From assembly GCA_944326795.1 (NCBI GenBank), contig CALVFJ010000010.1, positions 1-48,906 on the forward strand: a stretch of 48,906 nt of DNA. The letters are read 5' to 3'. A program made the translations under genes and the position numbers. Each line of letters starts with the position of its first letter. Position 1 is the stretch's first letter. The DNA comes from an uncultured Erysipelotrichaceae bacterium. Its GTDB lineage: Bacteria; Bacillota_I; Bacilli_A; Erysipelotrichales; Erysipelotrichaceae. The notes beneath the pieces are model-generated. The model saw only the letters and a program-made list of their open reading frames with translations. It was not told the DNA's origin and made no database searches. Shown one piece after another: positions 17,132-27,324 of this stretch.

Positions 17132-19082
17132 TGATTTGTTCTTGGTAAATCATGATCCCATACGTATCCTTCAAAATGTTTTCTACTTCCCTGCAAGGAT
17201 ATTTGATTTGGTAAGGATCATTTTTATTTTTTAAAAAGATATCGATATTTTCCATTGGACCAGGCCTAAATAATGCTATGGTCAATGCGATATCTTCAAA
17301 ATTGGTTGGTTGGATCTTCCTTATTAAATTACGCATGCCATCTGATTCTAATTGAAAGACCCCTATTGTATCCGTCTGCCTGATCAATTTATATGTTTTG
17401 GCATCATCCAACGGTATCTTCAATATATCAAAGGTTAGATCTTCATTCTGAACCAACTTGACAGCTTCATCAATGATGGTAAGATTGCGTAAAGCCAAAA
17501 AATCCATTTTGATAAGTCCAAGTTCTTCCAAATATTCCATGGTATATTGCGTGATCACATGTTCATCCTGATCTTTGATCAGCGGGATGATATCTTCTAG
17601 TTTTTGCTTGCTTAAGACGATTCCCGCCGCATGAATGCTGGTATGCCGTGGTAAACCTTCTAATTTCATAGCTTGATCGATCAGCTCATGAATTTTTTTA
17701 TCCTGCAAATAAAGTTTATATAAGCGCTGATTATCATTTAAAGCTTTCTTTAAGGTAATCTTTGGAGTATTAGGAATCATCTTTGCTACCTTATCAATAT
17801 CATAGCTATGGATGTTCAATACCTTACCTACATCGCGAATTACCTGTTTAGCCCCAAGCGTATTAAATGTTAAAATGTGAGCAACATGATCACTACCATA
17901 AGTTTCATACATATAATCAATGATCTCATCGCGATGATCATCAGGAAAATCAGTATCGATATCTGGCATCGAGATCCTCTCAGGATTTAAAAATCTTTCA
18001 AATAGCAGATCATAATGTAAAGGATCGATATTGGTAATCCCTAAACAATAACTAACCAAACTACCAGCAGCACTGCCTCTTCCTGGACCAACATAGATAT
18101 TTTTCTTTTTAGCATGAAGGATAAAATCATATACGATCAAAAAATAATCTTCAAAATGCATTTTTTCAATTACATTAAGCTCATAAAGCAAACGCTTTTT
18201 ATATTTTTCCTCGATCTTGCCATTTAATCTTCTTTTTAACCCAAAAAGACATAGCTGTTTGAGATATTCAAAGCTCGATGCTTTATCTTGCTTAGGATAG
18301 CGAGGAATATTAGCTTTGGCATAATGCATGTTCACATTGCAGCAGGCCCCAATTTCTTCAGTTACAACCAATTCATCGATCGTATAATCTTGGTACATTT
18401 GAGCTTCACTTTTGATGAATCGTGATTTGATCAGGGGCAAAGAAGGATCATTGATCAATTTATTCTCCTTGATGCCACGCATGATCTTATAGCTATAACA
18501 ATCTTCTTCTTTTGCATAAAATATTTTATTGACTGCTACCTTTTTTATTTGTAACTGTTGACATAAATTTCTTAAGATTTCATTTTTAGCTTTCCAAAAT
18601 GATGATTCATTTAATGCGATAGCTAGATAGAAATCTCCAATTTTATCTTTTAATGATCTTAATTTATTTTCTAATGAAAAGATATCTTCATTTATCAGTA
18701 CTTTCTCAAGAAAGCCTTCGTCTCCATACACAATGATTTGAAGATCTTTTTTTATTAACATCAAATCATCAAGTTTAACGCTATCATGATTGCTTAGATA
18801 TGTTGATAATTTCATCATGGCTTTAAAACCATCATCATTTTTAGCAATCAGCTCAATTGATATCAAGCCCTCATCATCGATGGCATCGACCATCATGCCA
18901 TATAATGGCTTGATTTTGGCAGCTTCACATTTTTTTTTGAACTCCATCGCTCCATACATGACATTTTTGTCGCTCAAACACGCAGCTTTTAAGCCAAGCT
19001 GCTGAGTTTGCATCACTAACTGCTCGATGGTCAACGTACTGCTCAATAAGGAATAAGCGCTAACAGCATGTAAATGAATCAT
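17132..19082 (-). CDS. dnaE: DNA polymerase III alpha subunit DnaE, 5' exon
   Basis: This is the N-terminal and palm part of the replicative or lesion-synthesis polymerase. The PHP-like domain (IHLHAVSAYSLL) has lost several metal ligands: HVH is HAV and the TDHG position is SDKN. The palm has GPGRGSAAGS (about 332-341) and the catalytic aspartates in PDIDTDFPD (about 373-381), then the LRNLT and FRPGPM regions, ending YGIMIYQEQI. Read on without splicing, the frame ends STKR-stop inside the intron. The ATG at 19082 has GAGG 8 nt upstream and is preferred over a TTG at 19088. The length fits a short Firmicutes DnaE rather than PolC. Confidence 0.92.
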
Positions 19083-19117
19083 AAACAAAACCTCTAATCT
19101 ATTTTAACACAATTATA

Positions 19118-19146
19118 TTGATTCAAGGCGTTAAAGGTTATAAAAT
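19118..19146 (+). promoter_or_regulatory. Probable promoter of the DegV gene
   Basis: TTGATT (19118-19123) and TAAAAT (19141-19146) are separated by 17 nt, in the divergent gap between dnaE and the DegV gene. Confidence 0.5.
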
Positions 19147-19185
19147 TTATATTACAAGAATAATAATATTATTAGGAGAATCAAT

Positions 19186-20040
19186 ATGAAAATAGCATAT
19201 GTTTGCGACACAGGCACTGGACAATACCCTGACTATTTCGCCCAAAAAGATATCTTTTGCTTGCCGCTACAAATAACTTGCGACAATACTAATTATCAAG
19301 ATATGGAAGAACTTTCTAAAGAAGACCTTTTATCATTGCTTAAACAAAAGAAGGTCCTAACAACTTCTCTTCCAGCCCTTGGGAAGATCGAAGAGCTAAT
19401 GCAAAAGCTAAAAGAAGAAAAATACGATCTTATCGTTGCGGTTCCTATCTGTAATGGTTTAAGTTCTACGATCAACACTTTGACTGTTTCAGCACAGAAT
19501 TATGGACTTAAGATCATTTGTATCGATACATATGTAACTGCCGTTATTGAAGAATATCTAATATGCCATATCAAACAATGGGTCGAAGATAAAATCGATA
19601 TTAATATGATACAGCAAAAAATAGATTTGATCATTGATTCATGCAATACTTTGATCTTACCAAGTGATATGCAACATTTAAAACGTGGCGGTCGCTTAAG
19701 TAGCAGCGCTGCCCTTTTGGCAGGACTTTTAAAAATCATCCCAATCTTAAAGATCAATAAAGAAACCAATGGTAAGATAGATGTTTTAGACAAGGTACGG
19801 ACCTATCAAAAAGCCCTAACCAAAACCATAGAAACGATCAAGCAAGATATCAGATCACAAGATGACTATCTGATCACTATTGCCCACGTTGATTGCCTAG
19901 CTAAGGCTCAAGAAGTAGAGCAAAAATTAAATGAAATCATCCCAAAAGCCAAAACGCAGATCATCAAGCTTTGCAATGTCGTTAGCGTACACACTGGCTT
20001 AGACTGTATCGCTATCCAATATTTTAAACAAATTAAATAA
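19186..20040 (+). CDS. DegV-family fatty acid-binding protein (FakB candidate)
   Basis: The 284-residue protein has the two-domain DegV fold. It shows the TTSLP loop near residue 60, LKRGGRLS in the middle and HTGLDCIAIQYF near the end, the segments that surround the bound fatty acid in this family. DegV proteins present a fatty acid to FakA for phosphorylation, and a fakA gene is present at 2324-3976. The C-terminal motif is HTGLDC rather than the common HxGPG, so ligand preference may differ. AGGAG lies 9 nt before the start. The PBP gene follows after 42 nt. Confidence 0.9.
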   Translation: MKIAYVCDTGTGQYPDYFAQKDIFCLPLQITCDNTNYQDMEELSKEDLLSLLKQKKVLTTSLPALGKIEELMQKLKEEKYDLIVAVPICNGLSSTINTLTVSAQNYGLKIICIDTYVTAVIEEYLICHIKQWVEDKIDINMIQQKIDLIIDSCNTLILPSDMQHLKRGGRLSSSAALLAGLLKIIPILKINKETNGKIDVLDKVRTYQKALTKTIETIKQDIRSQDDYLITIAHVDCLAKAQEVEQKLNEIIPKAKTQIIKLCNVVSVHTGLDCIAIQYFKQIK

Positions 20041-20082
20041 AAATATGTTAGAATAAAAAGGTTAATACAAGGAGAGAAGTAA

Positions 20083-22656
20083 ATGAGCAAAAAAGAACTT
20101 GAACAAACCAAAATTCTTAACAAACTCGAAGATGTTCAGCTAAAAGCTCCAAAACCTCCTAAGCGAACCAAATGGCAAAAGATCCGTCTGGTTTTAGCTT
20201 GGATCGTTTGCTTATGCGTATTGATCGAAATTATCGTTTGTGCTGTTGGTTTGAGCATTAGTTTCACTATGCTAGAAGATAAACCTGACCTAGAAGTAAG
20301 TGATTTTGTCAGCAATGAATCAAGCATCATGTATGATAAAGATGGCAATACCGTTGCTGAATTAGGAGCTTACCTTCGTGAAAATATCAGTTATGATCAA
20401 ATGCCCGAATCGCTTATCGACGCGGTATTATCCATTGAGGATTCCCGTTACTTTGAACACTTTGGCTTTGATATCCCTCGTTTTTTCAAAAGTGGCTTAG
20501 CCGTTTTAAAAGCTGGTGATTTCGTCCAAGGTGGAAGCACCCTTACCATGCAGCTAGTTAAAAACACTTATTTCCAAACTGATGATGTTGATACCGGTGG
20601 TACCCTAGCACCTAAAAAAATTGGTCGTAAAGTACAAGAAATCGTATTGGCCATGGAACTGGATAATGAGCTTGATAAAAAAACGGTTTTTGAGCTATAC
20701 CTTAACAAGTTAAATTTTGGCGGTAATATCCGCGGTGTCCAAAAGGCAGCTGTTTATTATTTTGGCAAAAACGCTTCAGAATTGAATATCGCAGAAAGTG
20801 CCCTTTTAGCAGGTATCATCAACGCACCTAACGGCTACAATCCTTATTATTACCTAGATAAAGCAACTACACGCCGCAATGAAGTATTAGATATGATGGC
20901 GTATCATGGCTATATTTCTGAAGAGGAATGTAACTTGTATAAATCAATAAAAGTTGAAGATCAGCTTGTCGGTGAAGAAAACAATGACGCGGATGCCAGT
21001 CAGTATCAAAGTTATATCGATGTCGTGATTCAGGAAGCTACTAAATTAACTGGGAAAGATCCTGCATCATATGGTATGACTATCTATACCAATATGGATC
21101 GAACGATCCAGGAACAAATCGAACGTATCCAAAATAGCGAAGATATCCATTTTCCAGATGATCTAATGCAGGTTGCCATGGTCACAGTAGAAAATAGCAC
21201 TGGAGCTATCGTTGGTATCGGTGGCGGTCGAAATTATAATGGTGCTCGTTTATTAAATCGTGCGATATCGCAATTTAAACAGCCTGGATCAAGCGTTAAA
21301 CCTTTATTATCTTATGCCTTAGCCTTTGAGTATCTTGGATGGTCTTTAGATCACGTCGTTGTTGATAAGCCTATTACATATCCAGGAGAATCACGTGTTC
21401 TTGTTAACTTTGATGGCAAATACCGCGGAGATGTTCCGCTGAAAGATGCTGTAGGTAATTCCTTGAATATTCCCGCTATCCTTACCTTACAAGAATTACA
21501 AGAAGAAATTGGAACCGAAAAGATCGTAGATTATATGCAATCGTTAGGATTTACAAAAGTAACTGACGATAACTTCCATTTATCTTTTGCAATTGGTGGT
21601 ACCTGGTTTGAAACGACGCCATACGAAATGGCAGGAGCTCAAGCGGCAATGATGAATGGAGGTATCTATAATAAGCCACATACTATCAGCAAGATCGTCA
21701 TGCAAGATGGCACCGTATATTACCCTACCGATCAAAATCGCCGGGTTATATCTAGCGGCAGCGCATGGATGGTTACCGAATTGCTTTATAACAACGTTTA
21801 TGGTCCTTATTTCAACTATATGCAGATCTTAGAAAGAGATTATCCAGTATATGCTAAAACCGGAACGACCGACTGGGGAAGCGATGGCTTGCAATACGGC
21901 ATTCCTCAAGGTGCCGCTAAAGATAAATGGATGATCGCCTCAACCAGTAAATACACCAATGCATTATGGATAGGTTACGATAAGGCTATTGCTGGTGAAG
22001 GAACATGGTACAGTAGCTACAAGAGCTCATTAAATATCCCAGGTAATATCAGCAAGCTTATCCTTGATGCTTGTGAAGAAAGCAGCGGTATCCCTGAAGG
22101 CGTTAAAAAGCCAAGTGATGTCGAAGAAATAACCTATGTATATGGCTCCTATCCTTATGCAAAATGGGAAAGCTGGATGAGCGTACCTTCAGTAACAAGT
22201 TATGTTAGTTCAACTGGCAAGAAAGAACTTGTAGATATCAAAGACCACGAAGTTGATACGACATTTAATGGCATCAGTGCTTCTCAAGGTGCTGATGGAA
22301 GCATCAACATTGGATGGTCCGTTGGTGAAGGCGGATGTTACGGCAACACCAAAGATATCTCATTGATAGATAATTATAATAATATCCAAGCTACAGGAAC
22401 CTGTTTATTCGACTATTCATGGGTACTTGGAAATAATATAAGCTATTGGGCAACCATTAGCTGTGACGGTTATCAGATTGCAGAAATAACCAGTACTTCT
22501 GCAGCATACAATGGCTATGTCGGCGATCTATATGGCAATGTATCAGTTTGCGGAGGATTTAGCAGCGGTAATTATACCAGTGAATCAAAATGCACATCAT
22601 TCACCTATCAATATGACGATGGCTGGGATGATGCTTGGGGACCTCGTCCTTGGTAA
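20083..22656 (+). CDS. Class A penicillin-binding protein (PBP1A type)
   Basis: The 857-residue bifunctional peptidoglycan synthase has a cytoplasmic N-terminus, one membrane anchor (about 36-60) and a GT51 glycosyltransferase domain with EDSRYFEHFGFD and QGGSTLTMQLVKN. The transpeptidase domain has the active-site serine in PGSSVKP, the SxN motif in GNSLNIP and KTGTT. After about residue 670 a Gly/Ser/Tyr-rich tail of some 150 residues contains several cysteines and ends in a tryptophan-rich tip. This is not a standard PASTA or FN3 tail by eye. AAGGAG precedes the ATG. Confidence 0.94.
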   Translation: MSKKELEQTKILNKLEDVQLKAPKPPKRTKWQKIRLVLAWIVCLCVLIEIIVCAVGLSISFTMLEDKPDLEVSDFVSNESSIMYDKDGNTVAELGAYLRENISYDQMPESLIDAVLSIEDSRYFEHFGFDIPRFFKSGLAVLKAGDFVQGGSTLTMQLVKNTYFQTDDVDTGGTLAPKKIGRKVQEIVLAMELDNELDKKTVFELYLNKLNFGGNIRGVQKAAVYYFGKNASELNIAESALLAGIINAPNGYNPYYYLDKATTRRNEVLDMMAYHGYISEEECNLYKSIKVEDQLVGEENNDADASQYQSYIDVVIQEATKLTGKDPASYGMTIYTNMDRTIQEQIERIQNSEDIHFPDDLMQVAMVTVENSTGAIVGIGGGRNYNGARLLNRAISQFKQPGSSVKPLLSYALAFEYLGWSLDHVVVDKPITYPGESRVLVNFDGKYRGDVPLKDAVGNSLNIPAILTLQELQEEIGTEKIVDYMQSLGFTKVTDDNFHLSFAIGGTWFETTPYEMAGAQAAMMNGGIYNKPHTISKIVMQDGTVYYPTDQNRRVISSGSAWMVTELLYNNVYGPYFNYMQILERDYPVYAKTGTTDWGSDGLQYGIPQGAAKDKWMIASTSKYTNALWIGYDKAIAGEGTWYSSYKSSLNIPGNISKLILDACEESSGIPEGVKKPSDVEEITYVYGSYPYAKWESWMSVPSVTSYVSSTGKKELVDIKDHEVDTTFNGISASQGADGSINIGWSVGEGGCYGNTKDISLIDNYNNIQATGTCLFDYSWVLGNNISYWATISCDGYQIAEITSTSAAYNGYVGDLYGNVSVCGGFSSGNYTSESKCTSFTYQYDDGWDDAWGPRPW

Positions 22657-22660
22657 TATA

Positions 22661-22690
22661 AGACATCTTATATAAGATGTCTTTTTTTTG
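22661..22690 (+). terminator. Terminator of the PBP gene
   Basis: A 10-bp perfect stem AGACATCTTA/TAAGATGTCT (22661-22670, 22673-22682) is followed by a run of T on the plus strand. Confidence 0.9.
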
Positions 22691-22697
22691 ACCATAA

Positions 22698-22724
22698 TAA
22701 AAAAGATCGAATTTATCGATCTTT
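22698..22724 (-). terminator. Terminator of gpsA
   Basis: Arms AAAGATCGA/TCGATCTTT (22724-22716 and 22710-22702) with a 5-nt loop run into a T-rich tail on the minus strand and overlap the gpsA stop codon. It faces the PBP terminator. Confidence 0.82.
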
Positions 22725-23715
22725 AATCTTCTTTTTTTAATGAACGATTCATCAAATCTGCTAAAGCTAATTTACAATCTTTACCTTCATAGAGGATATG
22801 ATAAATTTCATTGGTTATCGGCATGTCTATATGGTTTTTCTTAGCTTCTTCATAAACGATCTTACACGCTTTTATTCCTTCTACGGTCTTGGTATTAGTG
22901 GCCATAAAAGCTTGAGCATTATTTGTCTGGCCAATGATCAATCCCGCTTGAAAGTTTCGAGAATGATGGCTAGTACAGGTAACTATCAGATCACCAACAC
23001 CATCCAATCCTAGATATGTAGCTGAGCGTCCACCAAAATAAGTGCCATATCTGGTCATTTCTGCTAGGCCTCTAGTCATTAAAGCAGCTCTGGCATTATC
23101 GCCTTGCCCTGCACCAGTTAACATACCACTAGCCAAAGCCATGATATTTTTAAGGGCAACCCCGATTTCTGCACCAATGACATCATCATTGGTATACACT
23201 CTAAAATAGCTATTAGAAAATAAATTTTGTACGATAGATGCCGCTTCAAGATCATTACTTACCGCATTTACACAAGTTAACAATCGCATGATAACTTCTT
23301 CCGCATGTGAAGGTCCAATAAGACTTACGATAGCTTTTTTAGCATGAGCATCTAAACAACGATCAATTACAACGCTTAAGCGTTCATGAGTAACTGGATG
23401 AAACCCCTTGGCAACATTGATGATGATAGCCGGTTTGTTTGCGTGCTCATTGATCTTCAAACATACTTCTTCGATAGCAGAACTTGGAATGGAAAGCAAC
23501 AATACATCTGCATCTTTAATGATATTTATATCTTGATAAGCTCTTAATTTTTCATGAAGCTTAGTTGAAAAATAACGACTATTTTGATGGTTTTCATTGA
23601 TATCGCTTATTTCTTCCTGATTAATGCCCCAGATCTTTACATCATGTTCATTATCTGCTAAAACCTGAGCTAAAGCACATCCCCAGCTTCCACTACCTAA
23701 AATTACGATTTTCAT
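22723..23715 (-). CDS. gpsA: NAD(P)H-dependent glycerol-3-phosphate dehydrogenase
   Basis: GpsA reduces dihydroxyacetone phosphate to sn-glycerol 3-phosphate, the backbone for phospholipids. The 330-residue protein has the Rossmann motif GSGSWGCALA (7-16), the substrate-binding VAKGF and LIGPSHAEE segments, ALKNIMALASGM and the C-terminal GLDGVGDLIVTC block. It follows der by 3 nt, the usual der-gpsA order of Firmicutes. Confidence 0.97.
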   Translation of the reverse strand: MKIVILGSGSWGCALAQVLADNEHDVKIWGINQEEISDINENHQNSRYFSTKLHEKLRAYQDINIIKDADVLLLSIPSSAIEEVCLKINEHANKPAIIINVAKGFHPVTHERLSVVIDRCLDAHAKKAIVSLIGPSHAEEVIMRLLTCVNAVSNDLEAASIVQNLFSNSYFRVYTNDDVIGAEIGVALKNIMALASGMLTGAGQGDNARAALMTRGLAEMTRYGTYFGGRSATYLGLDGVGDLIVTCTSHHSRNFQAGLIIGQTNNAQAFMATNTKTVEGIKACKIVYEEAKKNHIDMPITNEIYHILYEGKDCKLALADLMNRSLKKED

Positions 23716-23718
23716 AGC

Positions 23719-25026
23719 TTATCCCTTCTTTCGTGCGATGATCTTAATTGGCGTTCCTTCAAAGCCAAATGCTTCGCGCAACTTATTTTCTAAATATCGA
23801 CGATAACTGAAATGCAACAGTTTTGGATCATTAACGCTCAAGACAAATGTCGGACAGGCTACGCTAACTTGTGTTGCATAGCTAATCTTAAAACGTTTGC
23901 CATTGATAGCTGGGGCTGGTGTTTGCATCTGTGCATCTAGGATGACCTCATTAAGAATGCTAGTATCGATACGCAAATTACAATTATCATATACCTGTTT
24001 GATCAAAGGCAAAAGATCTTTGACTCGTTGTTTGGTCCTTGCACTTACAAATATGATCGGTGCATATGCCAGGTAAACAAATTCATTTCTGATCTTATTA
24101 GTAACTTCGTTGATGGTATGCGTATCTTTTTCGACCGTATCCCATTTATTATAAACGATAATGATTCCTTTGCCTGCTTCATATGCATAACCTGCAACAT
24201 GCTTATCTTGCTCACGGATACCTTTTTCTCCATCAATGACAAATAAGATGACATCAGCTCTTTCGATAGCGCTCATCGCTCTTAGGACCGAGTATTTTTC
24301 GACATTCTCATATACCTTGCCTTTTTTGCGAATCCCTGCGGTATCAATGACAACATAGTCATTACCATCCTTGCTAAAAGGTGTATCGATCGCATCGCGG
24401 GTCGTTCCCTCGATGTTGCTGACAATGACCCTTTCTTCGTTTAAAATAGCATTTACTAAACTACTTTTTCCTACATTCGGTTGACCAATGACCGCAAATT
24501 TAATGCTTTGATCATATTCATCTACTCCTTTTGCAGGCAGATATTTAATACATTCATCTAATACATCGCCAATGCCAATGCCATGAATCCCACTAACCGG
24601 TAAGGGGTCACCTAAGCCTAGATTATAAAACTCATAGATATTATCTTTTTTATTGCCATCATCGATCTTATTTACTGCCAAAACGATCGGTTTTTTGGCT
24701 TTTTGTAATAACTTAGCGATATAAGTATCATCATTGGTTATACCATCATTGCCATTGACCACAAAAACAATGACATCGCTCTCTTCGATCGCAATATCTA
24801 CCTGCGCTTTGATTTCTTCCTGAAATGGTTGATCAAGCAGCTGGATACCACCAGTATCGATGATCCTTAATTCCTTGGTCAACCATGTGGCTTTTCCATA
24901 TATACGATCACGAGTAACCCCAGGTGTATCTTCAACGATAGATAAGCGTTCTTGGATGAAACGATTAAATATCGTTGATTTTCCCACATTGGGTCTTCCT
25001 ACGATCGCAATGATTCCATCAATCAT
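23719..25026 (-). CDS. der: Ribosome biogenesis GTPase Der (EngA)
   Basis: Der has two tandem G domains acting in 50S maturation. G domain 1 has GRPNVGKST and DTGG, and G domain 2 has [20 protein letters not shown] and NKWD. A KH-like C-terminal domain ends [12 protein letters not shown]. An ATG at 25026 has AAGGAG at a normal 7 nt. The ATG 6 nt upstream is too close to it. The start lies inside the end of cmk, so they are coupled. Confidence 0.97.
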   Translation of the reverse strand: MIDGIIAIVGRPNVGKSTIFNRFIQERLSIVEDTPGVTRDRIYGKATWLTKELRIIDTGGIQLLDQPFQEEIKAQVDIAIEESDVIVFVVNGNDGITNDDTYIAKLLQKAKKPIVLAVNKIDDGNKKDNIYEFYNLGLGDPLPVSGIHGIGIGDVLDECIKYLPAKGVDEYDQSIKFAVIGQPNVGKSSLVNAILNEERVIVSNIEGTTRDAIDTPFSKDGNDYVVIDTAGIRKKGKVYENVEKYSVLRAMSAIERADVILFVIDGEKGIREQDKHVAGYAYEAGKGIIIVYNKWDTVEKDTHTINEVTNKIRNEFVYLAYAPIIFVSARTKQRVKDLLPLIKQVYDNCNLRIDTSILNEVILDAQMQTPAPAINGKRFKISYATQVSVACPTFVLSVNDPKLLHFSYRRYLENKLREAFGFEGTPIKIIARKKG

Positions 25027-25687
25027 GGGCATTCTCCTTTTTTTTGATAATTGATAAAATAGTGTCTACCACCTCATCTATCGACATTGTGCTAGAATCT
25101 ATCTCGATGGCATCCTCAGCTTTTTTCAAAGGTGATGCAGCTCGATGGGTATCTTGATAATCGCGCTTATCAATTTCCGCTTGAAGCTGATCTAGATCGC
25201 TGATAATACCATTTTCTAAATTTTGTTTATAGCGTCTTTTGGCTCTTTCCAAGCTTGTTGCCGTCAAAAAGATCTTAACATGAGCATCTTTTAGGACCAC
25301 TGTACCGATATCTCTACCATCCATGATGACAGAAATATCTTTGGCCATATCTTGTTGTCTTGCAACTAGCTTTGCTCTTACCTTAGCTAAGCTAGAAACC
25401 TTAGAAGCTGCCAAAGAAATTTCATTGGTCCTTATATTATTTTTTACATCCTCTCCATCAAGATAAACATTCTCATTGCTATCAAATGTAATTTCTGTAT
25501 CATCGATCATCTGACATAAAGCGGCTTCATCATCTAAAGCGATACCATTTAAGATAGCCTTGTATGCCACGCAGCGATACATGCTGCCTGTATCTAGATG
25601 AACATAATTTAATTTTTTAGCTAAAAGCTTGGCAATACTGCTTTTGCCCGCTCCGCTTGGTCCATCAATCGCAATATTCATGATCAT
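25019..25687 (-). CDS. cmk: Cytidylate kinase
   Basis: Cmk phosphorylates CMP and dCMP. The 222-residue protein has the P-loop [19 protein letters not shown], the DGRDIGTVV motif and the NMP lid region around YKQNLENG. It overlaps the end of the upstream membrane protein by 4 nt (ATGA) and the start of der by 8 nt, giving a tight cmk-der-gpsA cluster. Confidence 0.96.
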   Translation of the reverse strand: MIMNIAIDGPSGAGKSSIAKLLAKKLNYVHLDTGSMYRCVAYKAILNGIALDDEAALCQMIDDTEITFDSNENVYLDGEDVKNNIRTNEISLAASKVSSLAKVRAKLVARQQDMAKDISVIMDGRDIGTVVLKDAHVKIFLTATSLERAKRRYKQNLENGIISDLDQLQAEIDKRDYQDTHRAASPLKKAEDAIEIDSSTMSIDEVVDTILSIIKKKENAHD

Positions 25688-26520
25688 ATCGTCCCCTTAT
25701 TTAATAGTACCATGTACAAGATAACTGCCAATACGATCAGCAAAGCAAAGATCAATACGACCAAAACAAAATTAAGAATACGATTGGTATGCTGCATCTT
25801 ATCATTTACATCGGTCAGATTATCTTCATATTCATCGAGTTGAGCACGCATCTGTGTCGTTTCACTAACTAATTTCTCGCGTGCGGTTTTTTCTTGAGCT
25901 AATGATGTTTCTAGATTGCTTATCGTATCATAAGAATCACTGTCATCAAAGAAATCATATTTTGGTTCCGAACTTATTACTTTTTTCATTTCGGTAGTGA
26001 TACGATCCCTTTTTTGTAGGTCATCGACCGAAATGTTGTTATATTCGCTAGGCAATGATTGATTAGCAAAAGATGGTACTTCCATGGTATCCTGAATGGT
26101 CGTTGGTGCTTCATTTGCTACTGGGGGTTCATAGCTTTTCTTTGGCCTTTCACCTTTAAGCTCACGCAAGATATTTTGTTGGGTATTTTCTGAGGCCATC
26201 AAGCCCTTATCCATCATATATTGCTTGACTTCATCGATATATTCATCTAGATATTCATTATTAAAATTATTATATTTATCATCTTTAGATACTAAATTTG
26301 AATTATTGTCCTGATTAAAGGCATTTTCCCGGCGTCGATGGATCGGATCGTGATTGATATTATCATTATTGGTCTTCATCGATTCAAAGGTTTCAGCATC
26401 TATTTTATTTAATCTATTAGCATATTCCGATAATTCCTTGCTGGAAATATTCGCTTCATTATCGCTTTGTAATTTATTGCGTAATTCTTCATATTTTTTG
26501 GTTCGGGAATATTTAGGCAT
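25684..26520 (-). CDS. Tail-anchored coiled-coil protein of unknown function
   Basis: The 278-residue protein is not recognised. The first two thirds are charged, Asn/Asp/Glu-rich and probably disordered. A coiled-coil segment (about 200-245, ETSLAQEKTAREKL onward) leads into one C-terminal membrane helix (about 249-271) with a tiny external end. This is a C-terminally anchored layout with a large cytoplasmic part. It is translationally coupled to cmk. Its ribosome site forms the 3' arm of a 13-bp hairpin with the preceding gene's end. It could be a division or envelope scaffold, but that is a guess from shape alone. Confidence 0.75.
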   Translation of the reverse strand: MPKYSRTKKYEELRNKLQSDNEANISSKELSEYANRLNKIDAETFESMKTNNDNINHDPIHRRRENAFNQDNNSNLVSKDDKYNNFNNEYLDEYIDEVKQYMMDKGLMASENTQQNILRELKGERPKKSYEPPVANEAPTTIQDTMEVPSFANQSLPSEYNNISVDDLQKRDRITTEMKKVISSEPKYDFFDDSDSYDTISNLETSLAQEKTAREKLVSETTQMRAQLDEYEDNLTDVNDKMQHTNRILNFVLVVLIFALLIVLAVILYMVLLNKGTI

Positions 26521-26524
26521 TATA

Positions 26525-26568
26525 AAAACCTCCTTATATCATCAATGATTATAACATAAGAAGGTTTT
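26525..26568 (-). terminator. Hairpin that both ends the upstream gene and hides the next ribosome site
   Basis: A 13-bp arm pair (26568-26556 with 26537-26525, one G-U) flanks an 18-nt loop. The 3' arm is the AAGGAGGTTTT ribosome site region of the next gene, and the loop contains that gene's -10 box. Transcripts that read through from upstream would fold and hide the ribosome site. Transcripts from the internal promoter lack the 5' arm. Confidence 0.55.
26548..26556 (-). promoter_or_regulatory. Extended -10 promoter for the 25684-26520 gene
   Basis: TGTTATAAT on the minus strand, inside the hairpin loop. No good -35 box is present. Confidence 0.5.
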
Positions 26569-26581
26569 GATATCTACTTAA

Positions 26582-27280
26582 TTAAAATGTAAATAAACGT
26601 AGGAATTCATTGCTAAACATCGTTAAAAACACAATAAACAATATAAAAATTACGCCCATGCCAGCTATCAAGCTTAACACTTTTTTATCAAGATCGCCAT
26701 TGTCTGCATCTATTTGAATGGTCATCATTCCCACAAAACAAGTTAGCACATACAAAACCATAGCTAAGCCTATATGTGTTCCTGGATCAAATAAAGCAAT
26801 TATGGCCATGATAGCACAAATGATCCAAGGAACGCTTAATCCCTGGGCAAGCTTTAAGTAAATTGCTTCATATCTCGCTTTGCTATCAAATGCTTTATTT
26901 ACTAAGTATATCGCTAGCAAACCACCCAAGATCAACAAAGCAATAAAGATGCTGATCTTTAAAAAAAGTCCTGAAGCCTGTGAAAAAGAGATGCGATAAA
27001 AACTAAATCCTTCATCATTGATTCCATCGTAAATCACTTGGGTGACAAGGAAACCATAAGTTAAAGCAAAAATGAGATGCATGATCACTGCATTTTTAAC
27101 ATTATCGATCCTTGAAAACAATAATTTATCAAAAATTGAAGACCTTTCTTCTGTTCTATCGTCAGTTTCATGGTTTTTTTGTACAACGATAGTTTGAGTA
27201 TGTTTAAGGATCAACGGACGTTTATTTTTAGCTTGTTTTTGCCATTTTGGCCCTTTGTGATATTTATTTTTTCTATTCAT
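26582..27280 (-). CDS. Multi-pass membrane protein of unknown function (Yip1-like shape)
   Basis: The 232-residue protein has a basic N-terminus of about 50 residues (rich in Lys, Asn, His) and then five predicted membrane segments (about 64-82, 103-126, 147-163, 169-187, 207-226). The arrangement resembles Yip1/YIPF-type membrane proteins, but no defining motif was found. GGAGG precedes the ATG. It lies between efp and the tail-anchored protein with the cmk-der-gpsA cluster beyond. Confidence 0.72.
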   Translation of the reverse strand: MNRKNKYHKGPKWQKQAKNKRPLILKHTQTIVVQKNHETDDRTEERSSIFDKLLFSRIDNVKNAVIMHLIFALTYGFLVTQVIYDGINDEGFSFYRISFSQASGLFLKISIFIALLILGGLLAIYLVNKAFDSKARYEAIYLKLAQGLSVPWIICAIMAIIALFDPGTHIGLAMVLYVLTCFVGMMTIQIDADNGDLDKKVLSLIAGMGVIFILFIVFLTMFSNEFLRLFTF

Positions 27281-27300
27281 ACTGCCTCCAAGTAATTTAA

Positions 27301-27324
27301 AAAGGATTAGTTAACTAATCCTTT
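27301..27324 (-). terminator. Terminator of efp
   Basis: A 10-bp perfect stem AAAGGATTAG/CTAATCCTTT with a TTAA loop overlaps the efp stop codon. A T-rich run follows. Confidence 0.82.
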
